Assembly (NCBI GenBank): GCA_947172645.1
Contig: CAMWBY010000002.1
Coordinates: forward strand, 206,169-270,168
Reading direction: 5' to 3'
Length of the DNA stretch: 64,000 bases
DNA from: an uncultured Lachnospiraceae bacterium
GTDB lineage: Bacteria; Bacillota; Clostridia; Lachnospirales; Lachnospiraceae
The translations under genes were made by a program, and so were the position numbers. Numbering within the stretch: the stretch's first letter is position 1; the number at the start of each line of letters is the position of its first letter. This document shows positions 17,645-26,802 of the stretch, piece after piece. The notes beneath the pieces are model-generated. The model did not search any database and had not been told where the DNA came from. It was given only the letters and a program-made list of their open reading frames with translations.

Positions 17645-19774
17645 TCAGCCTTTTTTCCTAAAAAACAGCCAGGATGCCGCACCGCCAAAAACAACGCCGC
17701 ACAATCCGGCGCAGCCCGCCGCGAACAACATGCACAAGACCACAAACCGCTTACTGTATCCCCCGTTGCCTGCGCTCTGGCCCTGCCCTGCTTCTTCCGT
17801 CCCCTGGTTCTGAATCTCTTCCCCGAAGGCGCCCTGCTGCGTACCTTCTTCCACATCAGAAACAATCCTCATGTCCTGATAAACCGGACGGCCCGTCTCA
17901 CAGCCTCTACTGTCCTCATATCGCCATCCAACACACCCAAACATCTCCTGAAGGAAATCCGACACTTCATCCGGAACCTTCTCCCCTGTAAGAACGTAAT
18001 ATCTTCTGCTGTCATACTTTCCCTTGGATGCGCTGTTCACATACTCAACCTGGCGCCACTGCTCCGGCGCGTCAAGATACGCCTGCATAAACGCATACCT
18101 GACGTTCAGATAATGAGCCGCATACTTGGCAGCATCCCCGGAATTCTCATACCCTTGGTTGAAATCCTCGTAATGGCGGCTGTCCGGCAGCCCCCAGCGT
18201 ACATCGTCCATAAGGACAGACGCCTGAATCTGTCCACTCTTGTTTTCCATTTCCTCCTGAAATTGCTTCTCCGCCACCGGCCCATATTGTCCGGCAAACC
18301 GTTCTTTTACATCCTGCCTGAAATACTCGCATGCAAAGAGCTTCTCCCCCAGGCCGGGCACGAAGCAAGTCAATCTCTCATAATGAGCCTCCTGCGCATT
18401 GCCCAGGGAACGGTCGAAATCCATATCCAGCCCTGCATAGAGTTTACTGCCCGTCCCGCCCGGCACAAGATAGCAAAGATTTGTCCTGTTCAGCGCCGGC
18501 TCGTTGGATAATCCATATAAAACATACAGGCATGCAAAAGAATCGATGTCAAACATTTCTCCAAGCCGCCTGTAATCTTCCTCCGAATCGCACCGCTCTA
18601 TCCGCTCCAATATTGCATCCACATAAGCGCACGTAGCGTCCTGTTCTTCCTGTGCGGTATTATCTGGCAGCCGGGTCTCATAGCCTTCCGCGCCGTTTAA
18701 CAGGCAGACTGCCTGTCCGTCCCCATCCTGCCTGCAAACAAGATAATTTCCCGCATACTCGCCATTCAGCCAAATATCCACATAGGCAGAGCGCACCCCA
18801 TAAGGCAGCCCCATATCCGCCGCCATATCATATACTGTCTTGTTCCGCAGGCGGCTCATATCATAGGCGTTGGCCTGGAGCATCCATCTTGTGTCGCTTC
18901 CCATGCCAAGCACATCCTGCGGTTTATCAAAATCCATCTCATAATTCTTTTTTGGAGCATGAAAATCTGCATATGCCCTGTCCGCTATGCGGCTGATTGT
19001 TCCGGCGCTGTCCGCGGCGCCTGTCTCCGCTATACACAGGAAACTTCCCTTCACGGCATGGCTTTCCCCGTTACGCTGCAAATCCTCATCGCCAATCACC
19101 TGCTCCTGCGGCGTTTCATCTCCTTCTGTCTTGCCTGCGCCAGGCAGCGCTCCCGCGTCCGTGCGAATATAAAGAGCCGGGAGGTTGGCCGACTGCATTA
19201 CACAGAAACGGTACTCCTGGCATTCTTCTTCATCGCCACTTCCGCTTTGGCCAATCTCAAGGACAGCTTCGCCCTGCTCCGGCAACGCCAGTCTCTCTCC
19301 GTTCCTCACTGCCCTGCCGTCGCAGATGATTGTATATTTACCCTCGTCATACTGCCATGTAGTTTCTTCCGGCCGCGCATAGGCGGGCAGGAAAAAATAA
19401 CACGCATCGTTTTGTATGTATAGTTTGATATTCTGTGTACCCTCCGCAGACTTGACCACCGCCAGAATATCGCAGAACCGCTCCGGGGAAATCACAGTCT
19501 CTTCCCCGCCGTCTTCACCGTCCAACGCTTGCCCCGCCTCGTCTGCTCCCGGCTGCGCCGTCTGCTTCGCAACTTCACCTTCTATAACCGCCTGCTCTCC
19601 CGCCGCCTCTTCCCCCGGCGTCCTCGCCCAATAAAATGCACTGTATAACACAACCGCCGCAAACAATACAATAATGCATATGTTCCTGACTCTTCCAACC
19701 ATGTTTCTGTCCATCTGTTCCCCGTACGCCCTGTATGCCGTTTCTTTACGCGCGTTTCCTGTTGATTCTTTCAC
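17645..19774 (-). CDS. CotH-family protein, membrane-anchored at both ends (copy D, degenerate)
   Basis: 709 residues with an N-terminal anchor (about residues 28-48) and a C-terminal helix followed by FFRKKG. MSRLRNKTVYDMA, DIWLNGEYAGNYLVC and LDMDFDRSLGNA identify CotH. However, the early GRGNSSW motif is lost (RIADRAYADFHA), the N-D-x-D motif reads SNEPALN, and WDFD reads MDFD. Catalysis is therefore doubtful. The start is either GTG at 19774 or ATG at 19714, which has a GGGGA site. It lies 17 bp upstream of the longer-frame start of the GT-C-like gene and is probably co-transcribed with it. Confidence 0.8.
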   Translation of the reverse strand: MKESTGNARKETAYRAYGEQMDRNMVGRVRNICIIVLFAAVVLYSAFYWARTPGEEAAGEQAVIEGEVAKQTAQPGADEAGQALDGEDGGEETVISPERFCDILAVVKSAEGTQNIKLYIQNDACYFFLPAYARPEETTWQYDEGKYTIICDGRAVRNGERLALPEQGEAVLEIGQSGSGDEEECQEYRFCVMQSANLPALYIRTDAGALPGAGKTEGDETPQEQVIGDEDLQRNGESHAVKGSFLCIAETGAADSAGTISRIADRAYADFHAPKKNYEMDFDKPQDVLGMGSDTRWMLQANAYDMSRLRNKTVYDMAADMGLPYGVRSAYVDIWLNGEYAGNYLVCRQDGDGQAVCLLNGAEGYETRLPDNTAQEEQDATCAYVDAILERIERCDSEEDYRRLGEMFDIDSFACLYVLYGLSNEPALNRTNLCYLVPGGTGSKLYAGLDMDFDRSLGNAQEAHYERLTCFVPGLGEKLFACEYFRQDVKERFAGQYGPVAEKQFQEEMENKSGQIQASVLMDDVRWGLPDSRHYEDFNQGYENSGDAAKYAAHYLNVRYAFMQAYLDAPEQWRQVEYVNSASKGKYDSRRYYVLTGEKVPDEVSDFLQEMFGCVGWRYEDSRGCETGRPVYQDMRIVSDVEEGTQQGAFGEEIQNQGTEEAGQGQSAGNGGYSKRFVVLCMLFAAGCAGLCGVVFGGAASWLFFRKKG

Positions 19775-19790
19775 CTATTTCCATTATCAG

Positions 19791-19819
19791 ATTTTACCTT
19801 ATTTCCATTAAATATGCAA
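19791..19819 (-). promoter_or_regulatory. Possible promoter for CotH copy D
   Basis: On the minus strand, TTGCAT and TAAAAT have a 17-bp spacer. The -10 is strong and the -35 weak. The GTG start lies 16 bp beyond the -10. Confidence 0.4.
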
Positions 19820-19899
19820 TGTTGCAGTTTACAGTTCATTTTAAATCATGTTCTCACGGAATACACAGCCAGTGCGCATTGTCTGACCTCTGAATAGCC

Positions 19900-19928
19900 T
19901 TGAACATTCAAACCGCACGTGCTATATT
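19900..19928 (+). promoter_or_regulatory. Probable promoter for the sulfatase-fold gene
   Basis: TTGAAC, 17 bp, TATATT. The conserved palindrome begins one base after the -10 box, so it covers the expected transcription start. Confidence 0.55.
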
Positions 19929-19929
19929 A

Positions 19930-19967
19930 AAACGAGCGGAGCTCGTTTACAAGCAAAGCCCGTTTTA
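19930..19967 (+). repeat. Composite palindrome element, copy 2
   Basis: AAACGAGC/GCTCGTTT with a GGA loop (19930-19948), followed by a stretch (ACAAGCAAAG, then CCCGTTTT) that matches copy 1 apart from a deletion of one hairpin. The AGGAGGG ribosome binding site of the next gene follows closely. Confidence 0.75.
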
Positions 19968-19991
19968 TTTTGTCTATCCAGGAGGGACATC

Positions 19992-22142
19992 ATGTTATCT
20001 GCATATATAGGAATCACGGCATTGTGCGTATTACCCGGCATATTGGCCTGTATCATCCATTTGTATTTATCGAAAAGACAAAACCGCACGGTCAGCCCCG
20101 GAAGAATCGCCGTATTTTATTCCGGTATTTTTTATGGTTTTCTGTCCGCTGTCAAAATGGTTCTTGACGGTGGAAACGCTACGCTGCCGGAAAGTTTCCG
20201 TGACATTGTCCCCGCCACTTACCTGCACTATATAGCGCCTATCCTTTTCCTTGCCTTCATACTTCCCATACTGGCGCATCTGCTTTTTCGGAACTTAGAC
20301 TTGTCGCGCTTTATGTCTCTTGCAGACTCCTTGACGTTTGCCGTCCTTGCCCTCGGATTTGTCATCTCTAACAGAGTTTGCCATTATTTTTACGTGGGGG
20401 CAATATTCGTCTGCGTCTTGTCCGCATTTGTCGTGACTCTGCGGTATCACGGTGAAATTTTGTACGTTTCCAAAAACAATCTCAGACAAAGAATCCAATA
20501 TGCAGTTCCATCAACTCTTTTTTACGTGGTAACTGTCCTGCTTTCCCTGCCGGGAACTTTATTCTTAAATAACCGGGAAGAAATTCCTTTTGCCCCGCTT
20601 TCCTTTGCCAAAGCGCTTCTCATCGGGGCGGTTGTCTATTTCTGTATCATTGCCGGGGCAGGCATATTGCTCCTGACCAAAAGACAGTTGGAATGGTTTT
20701 ATACGGCCTTATTCGCGCTAACATTCGTAGGTTACCTGCAAAACATGTTTTTCAACGGGCACATGACTTCCATGGACGGCAAAATGCAGGAGTGGGAGAG
20801 CGTGCAGCTCTGGGGCAACGCCCTGATTTGGATTTTGCTCCTAACAGGTATTATCCTTCTGAAAGCGCGCCTTTCTATTGACGTTGGGAAAATATACCGC
20901 ATTATCTGTACCTATCTGAGTCTGGTACAGATTGCGTCTCTTGGATTCTTGTCTGTCCAGACGCTCCTCAGCCCGGAAGAAGCCGAAGAACCCTCCGACG
21001 AATGGATTCTGTCCACAGGGAAATCACTGGAACTGCATCCCGACCATAATGTGCTCGTATTTATCCTGGACTGGTATGACGGACAGATATTAGAACAGAT
21101 TCTCGAACAGGAACCGGATTTTCTTGCCCCGCTCGACGGCTTTACCAACTATTCCAATGCCACAAGCTTGTATGCCTTCACCGAATGGTCGCTGCCCTAT
21201 CTTCTCACGGCAGTCGAATGGCCATATGACATGGACAAAGACGAATACAGCGAATATGCTTTCCAAAACAGCGACATGCTGCAATCCATTAATGCTGCGG
21301 GTTATGACGTGGGCGTCTATACCGACCTGAAATACATTGGTCAAAACGGTACAGACCAAATATGCAACTATGTCCTGTCTGAACAGTACTGCCGCATATG
21401 GGATACTGTCAATCAAATGATGGAATGCTCCAAATACCAGACTGCTCCTCTGTGTCTGAAAAACCTGTACTGGTACACAACGGATGAAATCGTCGCTCTG
21501 GAAAGCACCAAAACCTATAAGCCCTGGATTACTTACAATGATGTGCCGTTTTGGACGGACATCACCGGAAACGGCCTTACCATAAACTCCAAGGCGAAAA
21601 ACCAAGGGAGTTTCCGCTTCTACCATATGTACGGCGCCCACGAACCTTATCTGATGACGGAAAACTGTACAGAAACCGAAGACGGACAGATGCTTTCACA
21701 GGCAAGAGGCAGCATGAAAATCGTCTATGAATACATGAACCAGTTAAAGGCCCTCGGACTGTATGATAACGCCACAATTATCATCACCGCGGACCATGGA
21801 CAGAACTACACCTATGACCCTCTCAGGGCGGATTTCCTTCCCGATATGGGCCTACAGACTACTTCCTATCCGATTCTCTTAGTTAAAAATGCAAAAGAGA
21901 CAAGAAAAGGCGTATCAGAATCAAAAGCGCCCGTGTCCCACACAGAAGTCATCGCAACCATTGTGAACGCTATCGGTATAAAAGACAAAGAAAACTATGG
22001 TCGGACGTTGACGGAAATAGGAGAAAATGAAGAGCGTGAGCGCGTGTTTACTTATATGAGAAACGATATGCCTTATGTCAAAAGCGCGATAAACGGCGAG
22101 GCAGGAAACCCTGACGACTGGTCGGTTTTGGAGGAAAAATAG
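19992..22142 (+). CDS. Membrane protein with extracellular sulfatase/alkaline-phosphatase-fold domain
   Basis: 716 residues. The first about 330 form roughly eight membrane helices. The rest is an extracytoplasmic domain starting VLVFILDWYDGQ (metal-binding Asp) and containing ATSLYAFTEWSLPYLLT (candidate nucleophile Thr) and TADHGQN (metal-binding Asp-His). This is the layout of LtaS-like phosphoglycerol or phosphoethanolamine transferases. It may move a phosphoalcohol onto the surface polymer. The AGGAGGG site 6 nt before ATG fixes the start. A GT2 gene follows 6 bp downstream. Confidence 0.8.
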   Translation: MLSAYIGITALCVLPGILACIIHLYLSKRQNRTVSPGRIAVFYSGIFYGFLSAVKMVLDGGNATLPESFRDIVPATYLHYIAPILFLAFILPILAHLLFRNLDLSRFMSLADSLTFAVLALGFVISNRVCHYFYVGAIFVCVLSAFVVTLRYHGEILYVSKNNLRQRIQYAVPSTLFYVVTVLLSLPGTLFLNNREEIPFAPLSFAKALLIGAVVYFCIIAGAGILLLTKRQLEWFYTALFALTFVGYLQNMFFNGHMTSMDGKMQEWESVQLWGNALIWILLLTGIILLKARLSIDVGKIYRIICTYLSLVQIASLGFLSVQTLLSPEEAEEPSDEWILSTGKSLELHPDHNVLVFILDWYDGQILEQILEQEPDFLAPLDGFTNYSNATSLYAFTEWSLPYLLTAVEWPYDMDKDEYSEYAFQNSDMLQSINAAGYDVGVYTDLKYIGQNGTDQICNYVLSEQYCRIWDTVNQMMECSKYQTAPLCLKNLYWYTTDEIVALESTKTYKPWITYNDVPFWTDITGNGLTINSKAKNQGSFRFYHMYGAHEPYLMTENCTETEDGQMLSQARGSMKIVYEYMNQLKALGLYDNATIIITADHGQNYTYDPLRADFLPDMGLQTTSYPILLVKNAKETRKGVSESKAPVSHTEVIATIVNAIGIKDKENYGRTLTEIGENEERERVFTYMRNDMPYVKSAINGEAGNPDDWSVLEEK

Positions 22143-22148
22143 CGGAAC

Positions 22149-22937
22149 ATGCAGAAAGTATCCTTATTGGTAACAACTTATAATTCGAAAGACAATCTGG
22201 CTGCCACATTACAGAGTATACAGATGCAAGACTATGCGCCCATGGAAGTGGTGATTGTAGACGGACAGTCTGACGACGGCACCATTGACCTCATCCGTGA
22301 ATTTGCCGGCCAAAACTCCTGTCGGCCCCCTTCCGGTCAACTGCTGCCAGGGCAAGATACCGTCCCATCCCTGACCGTCCAATGGATTTCGGAACCGGAC
22401 AGGGGCTTGTACGATGCCATGAATAAGGCATGGTCCATGTGCACCGGGGAGATTGTGGCAGTATGTAACGACAGGCTGTGCGCCCCGAACACCGTCTCCA
22501 AGCTTGTCCGGGCCATCGAAGAAGGGGGTGAAGGCTGCATCGGCGCCCACGCGGACTTAGTCTACGTAGAGGGGGAGCATATCGTCAGGTCATGGCATAT
22601 GGGCGAAGGGACGTTGGAAAGCGGCTGGATGCCCGGGCATCCCACCCTTTTCCTGAAACGAGAAATCTACGAACAATACGGCACATACGATATCAGTTAC
22701 CGTTGCGCCGCAGACTATGAGTTTATGGTACGCTTTCTGAAAGATAAGAGAAACCGCCTGGCTTATGTGCCGGAAGTGCTCATCGCCATGTTTTACGGCG
22801 GCACAAGCAATGCCGGGTTGCGCAATTATCTTCTCTCCTTCAAAGAAGGGTATCTGGCGCTTAGAAAAAACGGCGTAAAGTTTCCGCTTATGATTACGCT
22901 AAAAAGGACGGTGCGTGTGCTCAGGCAGTTTAGGTAA
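22149..22937 (+). CDS. GT2 family glycosyltransferase
   Basis: 262 residues with SLLVTTYNSKDNL at the N-terminus, VVIVDGQSDDGT, and EPDRGLYDAMNKA, the signature of the WcaA/colanic-type GT2 group. It has no membrane helix. It is 6 bp after the sulfatase-fold gene and shares its transcript. Sugar specificity is unknown. Confidence 0.9.
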   Translation: MQKVSLLVTTYNSKDNLAATLQSIQMQDYAPMEVVIVDGQSDDGTIDLIREFAGQNSCRPPSGQLLPGQDTVPSLTVQWISEPDRGLYDAMNKAWSMCTGEIVAVCNDRLCAPNTVSKLVRAIEEGGEGCIGAHADLVYVEGEHIVRSWHMGEGTLESGWMPGHPTLFLKREIYEQYGTYDISYRCAADYEFMVRFLKDKRNRLAYVPEVLIAMFYGGTSNAGLRNYLLSFKEGYLALRKNGVKFPLMITLKRTVRVLRQFR

Positions 22938-23105
22938 TCGCGTATGTAGTTCCCTTCTTCCAAATTGTCGTGATACGTGTTTCCACAACATAATATTGTA
23001 TGCTTTTCACCCGTTACTCTTCTTTGTTTATTTAGCGGTATACCTCTTTTGGCTATGCAATAATAAGTCCAAAATAAAGCATTGTACAAAAGAGAGGGCC
23101 AATCT

Positions 23106-23456
23106 ATGAGGGAATTACGGGAAATACTGCGAAACCTGCGCGAAGACCATAATCTGAAACAAAAAGTAGTCGCCAACTATCTGGGTATTTCCCAACAGAC
23201 TTATTCCAATTATGAGAACGGACGCCGTGAAATACCCACATGGGTTGTTATCTCCCTCTCTAAATATTATAAAGTCAGCACAGATTATCTCCTTGGGGCA
23301 GATACCAGTTATCTTGGCAGTACCAATCTAAGAAATACCTATCTGGAAAACATCACCGTACATGATATCATGTATGACATCCAAAAGTTCAATCCGAGTA
23401 AACGCAGGGACCTCGTTAAGTTTATCCGTTATCTGAAAAATTCCAGAATGTCATAA
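23106..23456 (+). CDS. XRE-family HTH regulator
   Basis: 116 residues. REILRNLREDHNLKQKVVANYL, SQQTYSNYENGRREIP and YKVSTDYLLGA form a classical Cro/CI helix-turn-helix in residues 1-66, followed by a short C-terminal segment of unknown role. The ATG at 23106 has a GAGAGGG site 9 nt upstream. The frame continues a few codons further up. The last 6 bp overlap the convergent GT4 gene. It may control the flanking polysaccharide genes (inference). Confidence 0.9.
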   Translation: MRELREILRNLREDHNLKQKVVANYLGISQQTYSNYENGRREIPTWVVISLSKYYKVSTDYLLGADTSYLGSTNLRNTYLENITVHDIMYDIQKFNPSKRRDLVKFIRYLKNSRMS

Positions 23457-24575
23457 TCTGCCGAGCAGCTTTTCAATCCTCTCAACCATCGTTTCCCATG
23501 AGAACTCGGCCGCCTGCTTCCTGATATTGCCCTGCCAGTCAATCCCCTGGTCCTTTGTATAGAAACTCACAACCGCATTGGCAATTTCATGTGCATTCTG
23601 GAACGGGACAATATATCCTGTCTCTTTGTGGCGCACGACATCGGGAAGCCCTCCTACATCGGTAACCACCACAGGCTTCTCGAAACCGTAGGCCGTCTGT
23701 ACAATCGCGCTCTGCGTGGCCGACACATAAGGCAAGACGGCTAAATCAGAAGCGGCAAAGTATTTCTCCACTTCCTGGTCGGGAACGTACCCTTCCACAA
23801 GTCGGATGCTGTCTGCAATATGATTGCGTTCTATCTGTTTCAGATAAGTTTCTTTATCGTCTCCGAAATCCCCAACTACCCAGAGCATGACATCCGGGAT
23901 GTTCTCTCTTATTTCCGGTAAGGCGTCCAACAGATATTTTAGTCCTTTGTACTCTCTGACAAATCCAAAAAATAACAGCACCGGCACATCAGATTCTATA
24001 TGCAAGAGCTGCCTGGCTTCCTCCTTACACATATCCTTCATCTTAAAAGCATTGAAAGTAGGAAGCGGCGTCACAATATAGTTGGCATCCGGATATACTT
24101 TAAGCAAGTCCTTCTCGTCCAAATGGGATTGCACAATATAGCCGCTCGCCTGTTTCAACGCCAGCTTCGTCAAAAACCTGTCCATCGGAAACCGTTCATG
24201 AGGAAATACATTATGGCAAGTGACTATCAGCGGGATTTTCTTCAACAACCTGGAAAGAATCCAATAACATGGAGCAAAATACGGATGCCACCACTGGATA
24301 ATCACGGCGTCCGGCCGAAGCTTCTTAATCTTTCCCGCCACTGTCGCCAGATTAAAAGGATTGGCCGTGTGAATCCAGTATCGTGTATCTTCCACCTGAA
24401 AGCTCTGGTTACTGTAATCTTTTTGCTCCCTTTTAAACAAGAGCTTCGGATACTGCATCTTATAAGATATCATGAAAACTTCATGTTTCTTCCTCAATGC
24501 CCTGCAAAGCAGGCCCGTATAATGGGAAATACCGCCTTTATAAGGATAAACCGGCCCAATCAATACAATTCTCAT
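23451..24575 (-). CDS. GT4 family glycosyltransferase
   Basis: 374 residues with the N-terminal GPVYPYKGGISHYTGL loop, TCHNVFPHERFP, and the C-terminal donor-site motif PYVSATQSAIVQTAYGFEKPVV containing the conserved Glu region of GT4. It is a retaining GT-B enzyme of the cytoplasm. Its ATG overlaps the stop of the upstream SDR gene (ATGA). It is the last gene of the CDP-sugar array and may be the enzyme that adds the dideoxy or branched sugar (inference). Confidence 0.9.
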   Translation of the reverse strand: MRIVLIGPVYPYKGGISHYTGLLCRALRKKHEVFMISYKMQYPKLLFKREQKDYSNQSFQVEDTRYWIHTANPFNLATVAGKIKKLRPDAVIIQWWHPYFAPCYWILSRLLKKIPLIVTCHNVFPHERFPMDRFLTKLALKQASGYIVQSHLDEKDLLKVYPDANYIVTPLPTFNAFKMKDMCKEEARQLLHIESDVPVLLFFGFVREYKGLKYLLDALPEIRENIPDVMLWVVGDFGDDKETYLKQIERNHIADSIRLVEGYVPDQEVEKYFAASDLAVLPYVSATQSAIVQTAYGFEKPVVVTDVGGLPDVVRHKETGYIVPFQNAHEIANAVVSFYTKDQGIDWQGNIRKQAAEFSWETMVERIEKLLGRL

Positions 24576-25549
24576 AAGACATCCTTTCTGGCATATTCAA
24601 AATTTGTCTCTAAGATGCCGCGTATTCCATCGGCAAAATCTGTAAGATTTATTTTCCCTATCCTCTTTTCAAGCAACGAAATATCTGCACACAGATGCAT
24701 TACCTGTTTCTCGCTGTATGGAATCATCCCAAACCCCAGTTTTCTTTCCAATTCTTCTCCATGCGCTTCTTCCTGCATTCCCTGGTGTTCTCTAACCACA
24801 GTATATATCTTCTTGATATAGTCTTTCAGCATCCTGGCCTGCCCGCTGCCCACACAATAAACTTCACCATCCATGCCCTTGTCTCCCAAGGCATAGAAAA
24901 TATCCGCCGCATCTTTGCTGTAAAGATAATCCCACATCTGTCCGCCCGGCGTAAAGGCAGTCGGCTCTCCATGCAAAATCTTACTAACCGCGCTCATAAC
25001 CATGCTCCCGGCTCCATCGTAGGGTCCATAGACGCTTAAAACCCTCGTCCAAATATGCTTTATCTGCCTCTGCTTACAGACAACACGACTCATCTGCCCG
25101 GCGCACAGCTTCGCCATGCCATACCCATTCTCGGGATTAGCAGCCATATCCGGCGTCAATTTCCCTGTCACCCTGCCGTATTCTGCCTGGGAACCTGCCC
25201 CGATAAACGTATGGCATCCTAACCGCCTGGCCAGTTCCACCGCATCCATTGTATACGCAATATTATTTGCCTGCAGGCGCATGTCGTTCCTGGCGTCCCC
25301 CACGGTCCCGCTCCACGCGAAATGATAAAATACATCGTACTTCTCCGGCAATCCGCCATTCTGAAATAAATCCTGATAATCAGGCAAATCCGCCTCCATA
25401 ACCTGTACAAACGGAGACTTTGGAATATTCTTAATTCTGGCGGAACCTTTATGACAGATAGCCAAAACCTTCGTCTTCTCCTCTATGCACTTCTTAATCA
25501 ATGCCATTCCAATGGCTCCGGTGGGCCCGGAAATCACTATACTCTTCAT
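24572..25549 (-). CDS. NAD(P)-dependent SDR, CDP-hexose reductase/epimerase type
   Basis: 325 residues. GPTGAIGMAL is the Rossmann glycine motif, GAGSQAEYG the serine region and YGMAK the catalytic Tyr-Lys. The GSQAEYG form is common in RfbJ/abequose-synthase-like and related reductases. It lies 31 bp after the CDP-glucose dehydratase. It could reduce the C4 keto group of a CDP-3,6-dideoxy sugar or, if the ThDP enzyme below adds an acetyl branch, the side-chain ketone. Both are inference. Confidence 0.78.
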   Translation of the reverse strand: MKSIVISGPTGAIGMALIKKCIEEKTKVLAICHKGSARIKNIPKSPFVQVMEADLPDYQDLFQNGGLPEKYDVFYHFAWSGTVGDARNDMRLQANNIAYTMDAVELARRLGCHTFIGAGSQAEYGRVTGKLTPDMAANPENGYGMAKLCAGQMSRVVCKQRQIKHIWTRVLSVYGPYDGAGSMVMSAVSKILHGEPTAFTPGGQMWDYLYSKDAADIFYALGDKGMDGEVYCVGSGQARMLKDYIKKIYTVVREHQGMQEEAHGEELERKLGFGMIPYSEKQVMHLCADISLLEKRIGKINLTDFADGIRGILETNFEYARKDVL

Positions 25550-25580
25550 TTTGGCTCCATTTTTTTAAGTCCTAATCCGC

Positions 25581-26684
25581 CTATTTGCAAGTTCCAAAGA
25601 AATCTTTAAGCTGCCTTTCCATAACCTGTGATACAGACTCTTTGTCCCGGTACGCTATCGTCCATTCTACAATCATTTCCATGGCTTTCTCCACGTTCCA
25701 TACAGGCTTCCATCCAAATGTTCTTTTCAGTTTGGAACAGTCCAATTTCAAAAAACCTGCCTCATGTGGGCCGCCGTCATATTCGCTGCGCCATGTAACC
25801 TGCTGCCCCGTAGCCCGGTTCCACTTATCGCAAAACAGCGTTACCAATTCCCCCGTTGTATAGCAATCCGTCTCATCCGGACCAACATTATAACTTCCTG
25901 CAAAACAAGGGTCGGTATATTGTCTCGCCGCAATCATCAGATACACCGCCACCGGCTCTAAGACATGCTGATAGGGCCTCGTTGAATACGGGTTTCTCAA
26001 CGTAATCTCCCGCCCTGAAAGCGCCGCCCTAATGCAGTCGGGTATCACTCTGTCCACCGCAAAGTCACCGCCGCCAATCACATTACCTGCCCGCGCTGTG
26101 GAAATTGCCGTCCGGCAAAATTCCTCTCCATCATGCGCATTATTGGCAAAAAAGGAATTTTTATAGCTGCCTGTAACCAATTCCGAACAAGACTTAGAGT
26201 TAGAATACGGGTCGTATCCGTCCAATTCTTCATTTTCACGGTATCCCCACTCCCATTCCCTGTTGCGGTATACCTTGTCCGTTGTCACATTGAGAAAAGA
26301 GCGGACACACGGATGAGTCCTCACACATTCCAAAATATTGACTGTGCCCATCACATTTACTTCGTAAGTATACACCGGATTTTTGTACGACTCCCTCACG
26401 AGCGGCTGTGCCGCCATATGAATGACAATATCCGGTTCCGCTTCATCAAAGACCTTCATCAGATGGCTCAAATCCCTGATATCCCCCAACACAGAATGTA
26501 TTCTGTCATCCATCCCGCACAATCCGTAAATACTAGGCTCCGTAGGAGGCTCCAATGCGTAACCTGTCACCTTGGCCCCCGCCTGTAACAACATGGCGCA
26601 CATCCATGTGCCTTTGAAACCGGTGTGACCGGTTATCAACACTTTCTTCCCTTTATAAAAATCCAAGCCAAAATCAAATCCCAT
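25581..26684 (-). CDS. rfbG: CDP-glucose 4,6-dehydratase
   Basis: 367 residues. ITGHTGFKGTWM, MAAQPLVRESYKNP, TTDKVY and the YSNSKSCSE catalytic Tyr-Lys are characteristic of RfbG. It converts CDP-glucose to CDP-4-keto-6-deoxyglucose, the common precursor of 3,6-dideoxyhexoses. It sits directly downstream of RfbH and RfbF genes, which completes the first three steps of the pathway. Confidence 0.95.
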   Translation of the reverse strand: MGFDFGLDFYKGKKVLITGHTGFKGTWMCAMLLQAGAKVTGYALEPPTEPSIYGLCGMDDRIHSVLGDIRDLSHLMKVFDEAEPDIVIHMAAQPLVRESYKNPVYTYEVNVMGTVNILECVRTHPCVRSFLNVTTDKVYRNREWEWGYRENEELDGYDPYSNSKSCSELVTGSYKNSFFANNAHDGEEFCRTAISTARAGNVIGGGDFAVDRVIPDCIRAALSGREITLRNPYSTRPYQHVLEPVAVYLMIAARQYTDPCFAGSYNVGPDETDCYTTGELVTLFCDKWNRATGQQVTWRSEYDGGPHEAGFLKLDCSKLKRTFGWKPVWNVEKAMEMIVEWTIAYRDKESVSQVMERQLKDFFGTCK

Positions 26685-26802
26685 TTTATGCCGTATGCCT
26701 TTCTTTTATCATTCTCTATCTCATCGCAAAACGATACGATACCCAAAACCCTCCGCATGCCAATACATGCTATCCCAATTCATGTACACAATACCAATGT
26801 TC

